The notes under the pieces: generated by a model
Told to the model about the DNA's origin: nothing
Seen by the model: the letters and a program-made list of their open reading frames with translations, nothing else
Database searches by the model: none
Position numbers and translations under genes: made by a program
DNA from: Auxenochlorella pyrenoidosa
Taxonomy: Eukaryota > Chlorophyta > Trebouxiophyceae > Chlorellales > Chlorellaceae
Direction of reading: 5' to 3'
Assembly: GCA_001430745.1 (NCBI GenBank)
Contig: KQ481962.1
Location: 475,453-485,783 of the forward strand
DNA: 10,331 nt
Part shown: positions 8,415 through 10,331 of the stretch, piece by piece
Position numbering within the stretch: the stretch's first letter is position 1
Layout: each line of letters starts with the position of its first letter

Positions 8415-10331
8415 TCAGACGTTGGCGGTGGCGGGGACGTGCTGGTCGATGATCGCGCGGTAGTCGCGCTTCATCTTCACGCCCGGCATGCTCTTCACCA
8501 GCGCCTTGTCCTTGAAGAACTGCAAGGGGTGGGATGGGGGATTGGGGCGCTTGAGAAGGGTGAGAGCAAGGGGACAGTGCGTCGCGCTGGCGGCGCTGGG
8601 CGGGCACGTGTCGACTGCTGCCAGAGCGCCGGCGGGCAGGCAGGCAGCAGCGCAGGCGGGCGGCGGCGCGCGCCTGCACGGTGGGCGTGCCGTTGACGCC
8701 CGCGTTCTCGGCGATCTGCGGGTCCTGCTCAATGTCAATCTCCACAAAGTGGATCTGCAGGGGGGGAGGGGCAGGTGCACCCGCGCACTGAGATGGAGCA
8801 CCAAGGCAAACAGACAGGTGAGTGATGGGGGTTGCACTGCAAAGCAACACAGCCTCCGGCCAGCCTGCCCGCGAAGGCAGCGCAGGAGGTGGGGTGCAAC
8901 CATGCCGACTTGTGCATAAAACAGAGAGGGGCAGCTGATGGGCTGCGCCCTGCCGGTGCAACAGGGTGTCACAGCCCTGCTCGGCAGGCAGGCATCCCCA
9001 CAGCAAGCAGCACGCTGGGCGCTCAGAATCCAATGCTCCGCCAGCGCGCGTGTGTGCCACACGCACGCCTGTCCGTCCCGCACACCCCCACCCAGCCGCC
9101 GCGGCCACCCACCTTGCCGGCGTACTCGTCCACCACCTTGCTCAGGATGGGCTTGAGGGTGCGGCAGGGGCCGCAGGTGGGCGCTGCGGCAGCAGAGGGA
9201 CCCGGAGGCAGGGGCAGATGCTGGGGTGTTTAGCATGCAGGGGCAGCCGGCTGGTGTGTGCACGCGCCCCAGCTACAGCCCCCCCTCCCAGCGCAGAACA
9301 CTGGGAGATGGGCACAGCCGGCAATACTGCAGCTGCACTCTCCTGCCCTGCCACTGCATGCACCACACGGCTCGGGAGTGCCAGGGGTGGTGGGCACCCC
9401 CTTGATTGCAGTCCAGCACCCCCCCCCCCCCCCCCCCCTCCCCCCCGCCCTCGGAGCACCAGCCCCCCAGGCTAGCGGCGGCGCTCACCCGTGTAGAGCA
9501 CGGCGATGAGGCGGTCGCTCTCGTGATACAGCTTGCGCAGCGCAAACTGCCCCCTGTGCTTGTCGGCGGCGATGTCAAACGTCTCCTCAGTGTCCGAGTC
9601 GGTGCCGGAGCCGGCGGCGCTGCTGCTGTGCGCGTGCGTCTGCGGGGGTGGGCGGGCAGCAGGCGGGGGCGAGGGGGCGGCCAGATGGGCACAGCATGTT
9701 GCATGCCGGGCCGGGAAGGATGGCAGGCCGGTCCTGGCGGCGGGGATGAGCAGCGGTGCGCGGCGGAAGCAACCAAGGTGCCACCCTTGAGCCTACGAGG
9801 CTTCGACGGCAAGGTTGGGTGGCTGACGCGTCCCAGCCCTTCGTCCCTGCCCAGGTTGCCAGGCGCAAAGTACGCCCCACCTGCTCCGCCGGCCTCTCCT
9901 CCTGCTTGTGCTCCACCGCCAGCCCGTTGGCAGACAGGTACCGCTCCGCACTCAGCGCTGCCTGGCAGCCGCTGCCCGCCGCGGTGATGGCCTGCCGCCA
10001 CTCTGCAGGGGGACGGCAGGCCAACAACCGTTGCTCAGTGCTCATGTGGCCAGCGGCCAACACGGGCGTCCTGACCCTGTAGCGCTCCACGCTGCCTGCC
10101 CGCAGCAGGTAGCCAAACCCTCTTGTCCACCTCGCGCCCAGGGCAGGCAGGCGGGCGGAAACGAGGCAGCAAGCAAGGCCAGTCTGTGCACGCACGCCAG
10201 GGGCGGCGGGACCCACCCGTGTCGTGCAGGTCGCCCGCCGCAAACACGCCCTCCACGCTCGTCTTGGCGCCGTGGTGCACCACCACGTACCCCGCCTCGT
10301 CCGTCTCCACCTAGCCGTTTAGGAAGGCTGC
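8415..10331 (-). CDS. NTRC: NTRC, plastid NADPH-thioredoxin reductase with fused thioredoxin domain (C-terminal part)
   Basis: NTRC uses NADPH to reduce plastid 2-Cys peroxiredoxin and other targets through its own thioredoxin domain. Exons from the 5' side: 10331-10217, 10002-9881, 9639-9489, 9183-9113, 8754-8674, 8519-8415; phases agree, TGA stop. Counting from GTG at 10310, 207 residues are seen. The end of the reductase domain has the FAD-site motif GVFAAGD (about residues 22-28), followed by [13 protein letters not shown] and SAERYL. An acidic, serine-rich linker follows (about 60-100). [15 protein letters not shown] leads into the thioredoxin domain with TCGPC (C126, C129), the cis-proline GTPTVQ and [14 protein letters not shown] instead of WCGPC is typical of NTRC. 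The NTR-Trx fusion excludes an ordinary thioredoxin or stand-alone reductase. The transit peptide and NADPH site lie outside the window. An in-frame TAG at 10311-10313 sits at the expected glutamine of a G-Q-V-E stretch. Confidence 0.92.
8520..8673 (-). other. Probable GC-AG intron 5 (last in window) of NTRC
   Basis: The upstream exon must end at GTPTVQ and the next begin at FFKDK, as in all thioredoxin domains. The bases after VQ are GCGCGC, so the donor would be GC with a poor consensus; the acceptor is CCTTGCAG. The nearest in-frame GT donor would insert 22 arginine-rich residues into the core beta sheet, which seems unlikely. Length is 154 nt. Confidence 0.6.
9419..9446 (-). repeat. Poly-C on plus strand (poly-G in the transcript) in an NTRC intron
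   Basis: C20, T, C7 on the plus strand equals long G runs on the NTRC coding strand. It lies about 42 bases inside the intron that starts at 9488 and ends at 9184. The exact length may be unreliable in any assembly. Confidence 0.85.
10311..10313 (-). other. In-frame TAG in NTRC at an expected glutamine codon
   Basis: Reading the NTRC frame upstream of [11 protein letters not shown] gives A-A-F-L-N-G-TAG-V-E-T-D. Plant NTRC has a G-Q-V-E stretch at this place, so TAG stands where CAG is expected. It could be a nonsense change, a base error, or the end of an intron (CTAG acceptor) with a chance resemblance upstream. Only 18 bases beyond it are visible. Confidence 0.6.

Noticed and set aside
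7941..8696. 251-codon plus-strand open frame
   Set aside because: It has no recognisable motif and overlaps the NTRC coding exons at 8415-8519 and 8674-8754 on the opposite strand.
10311..10313. Nuclear code with TAG read as glutamine, as in some ulvophytes
   Set aside because: All three genes end in TGA, which fits, but more than 100 glutamines in the zinc-finger and FANCD2 genes are CAG or CAA with no TAG or TAA. A reassigned code should show several.
1..10331. Transposon, CRISPR array, tRNA or rRNA
   Set aside because: No terminal repeats, transposase or reverse-transcriptase motifs, spaced direct repeats, or RNA-gene signatures were seen on either strand.

Overview
This window looks like nuclear DNA of a GC-rich green alga (Chlorophyta). 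A Chlorella-like trebouxiophyte is my best guess, but the sequence alone does not fix the genus. The reasons are very high G+C, genes cut into many short exons by 120-360 nt introns whose acceptors almost all end in CAG, CAG/CTG-rich coding sequence, a TGTAA-type poly(A) signal, and NTRC, a plastid protein found only in oxygenic phototrophs.

Layout. (1) 18-4594, plus strand: the last 17 exons (480 codons) of a FANCD2 orthologue, the Fanconi anaemia DNA crosslink-repair protein; its 5' part lies left of the window. (2) 4595-5195: a tail-to-tail intergenic stretch with a TGTAA signal at 5137-5141. (3) 5196-7429, minus strand: a Q-rich probable transcription factor with four GATA-like zinc fingers arranged as two repeated pairs, followed by one C-terminal intron. 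Its start is uncertain: 7429, 7411, or a spliced start at 7587. (4) 7430-8414: leader and intergenic DNA, more AT-rich, with TATA-like direct repeats and a palindrome. (5) 8415-10331, minus strand: the last six exons of NTRC, the plastid NADPH-thioredoxin reductase with a fused thioredoxin domain; its 5' part lies right of the window.

The three genes have no obvious shared pathway (nuclear DNA repair, transcription, plastid redox), and I see no operon-like logic or mobile element. Exon models were built by hand from splice consensus, phase and remembered family alignment. All 17 FANCD2 exons join in one consistent frame, and so do the NTRC exons.

Points worth a second look are an in-frame TAG in NTRC where homologues have glutamine, four likely GC-AG introns out of 22, long sense-strand G runs just inside three introns, the ABAB zinc-finger duplication, and a strong excess of the palindrome GCATGC. 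I found no convincing entirely new system.
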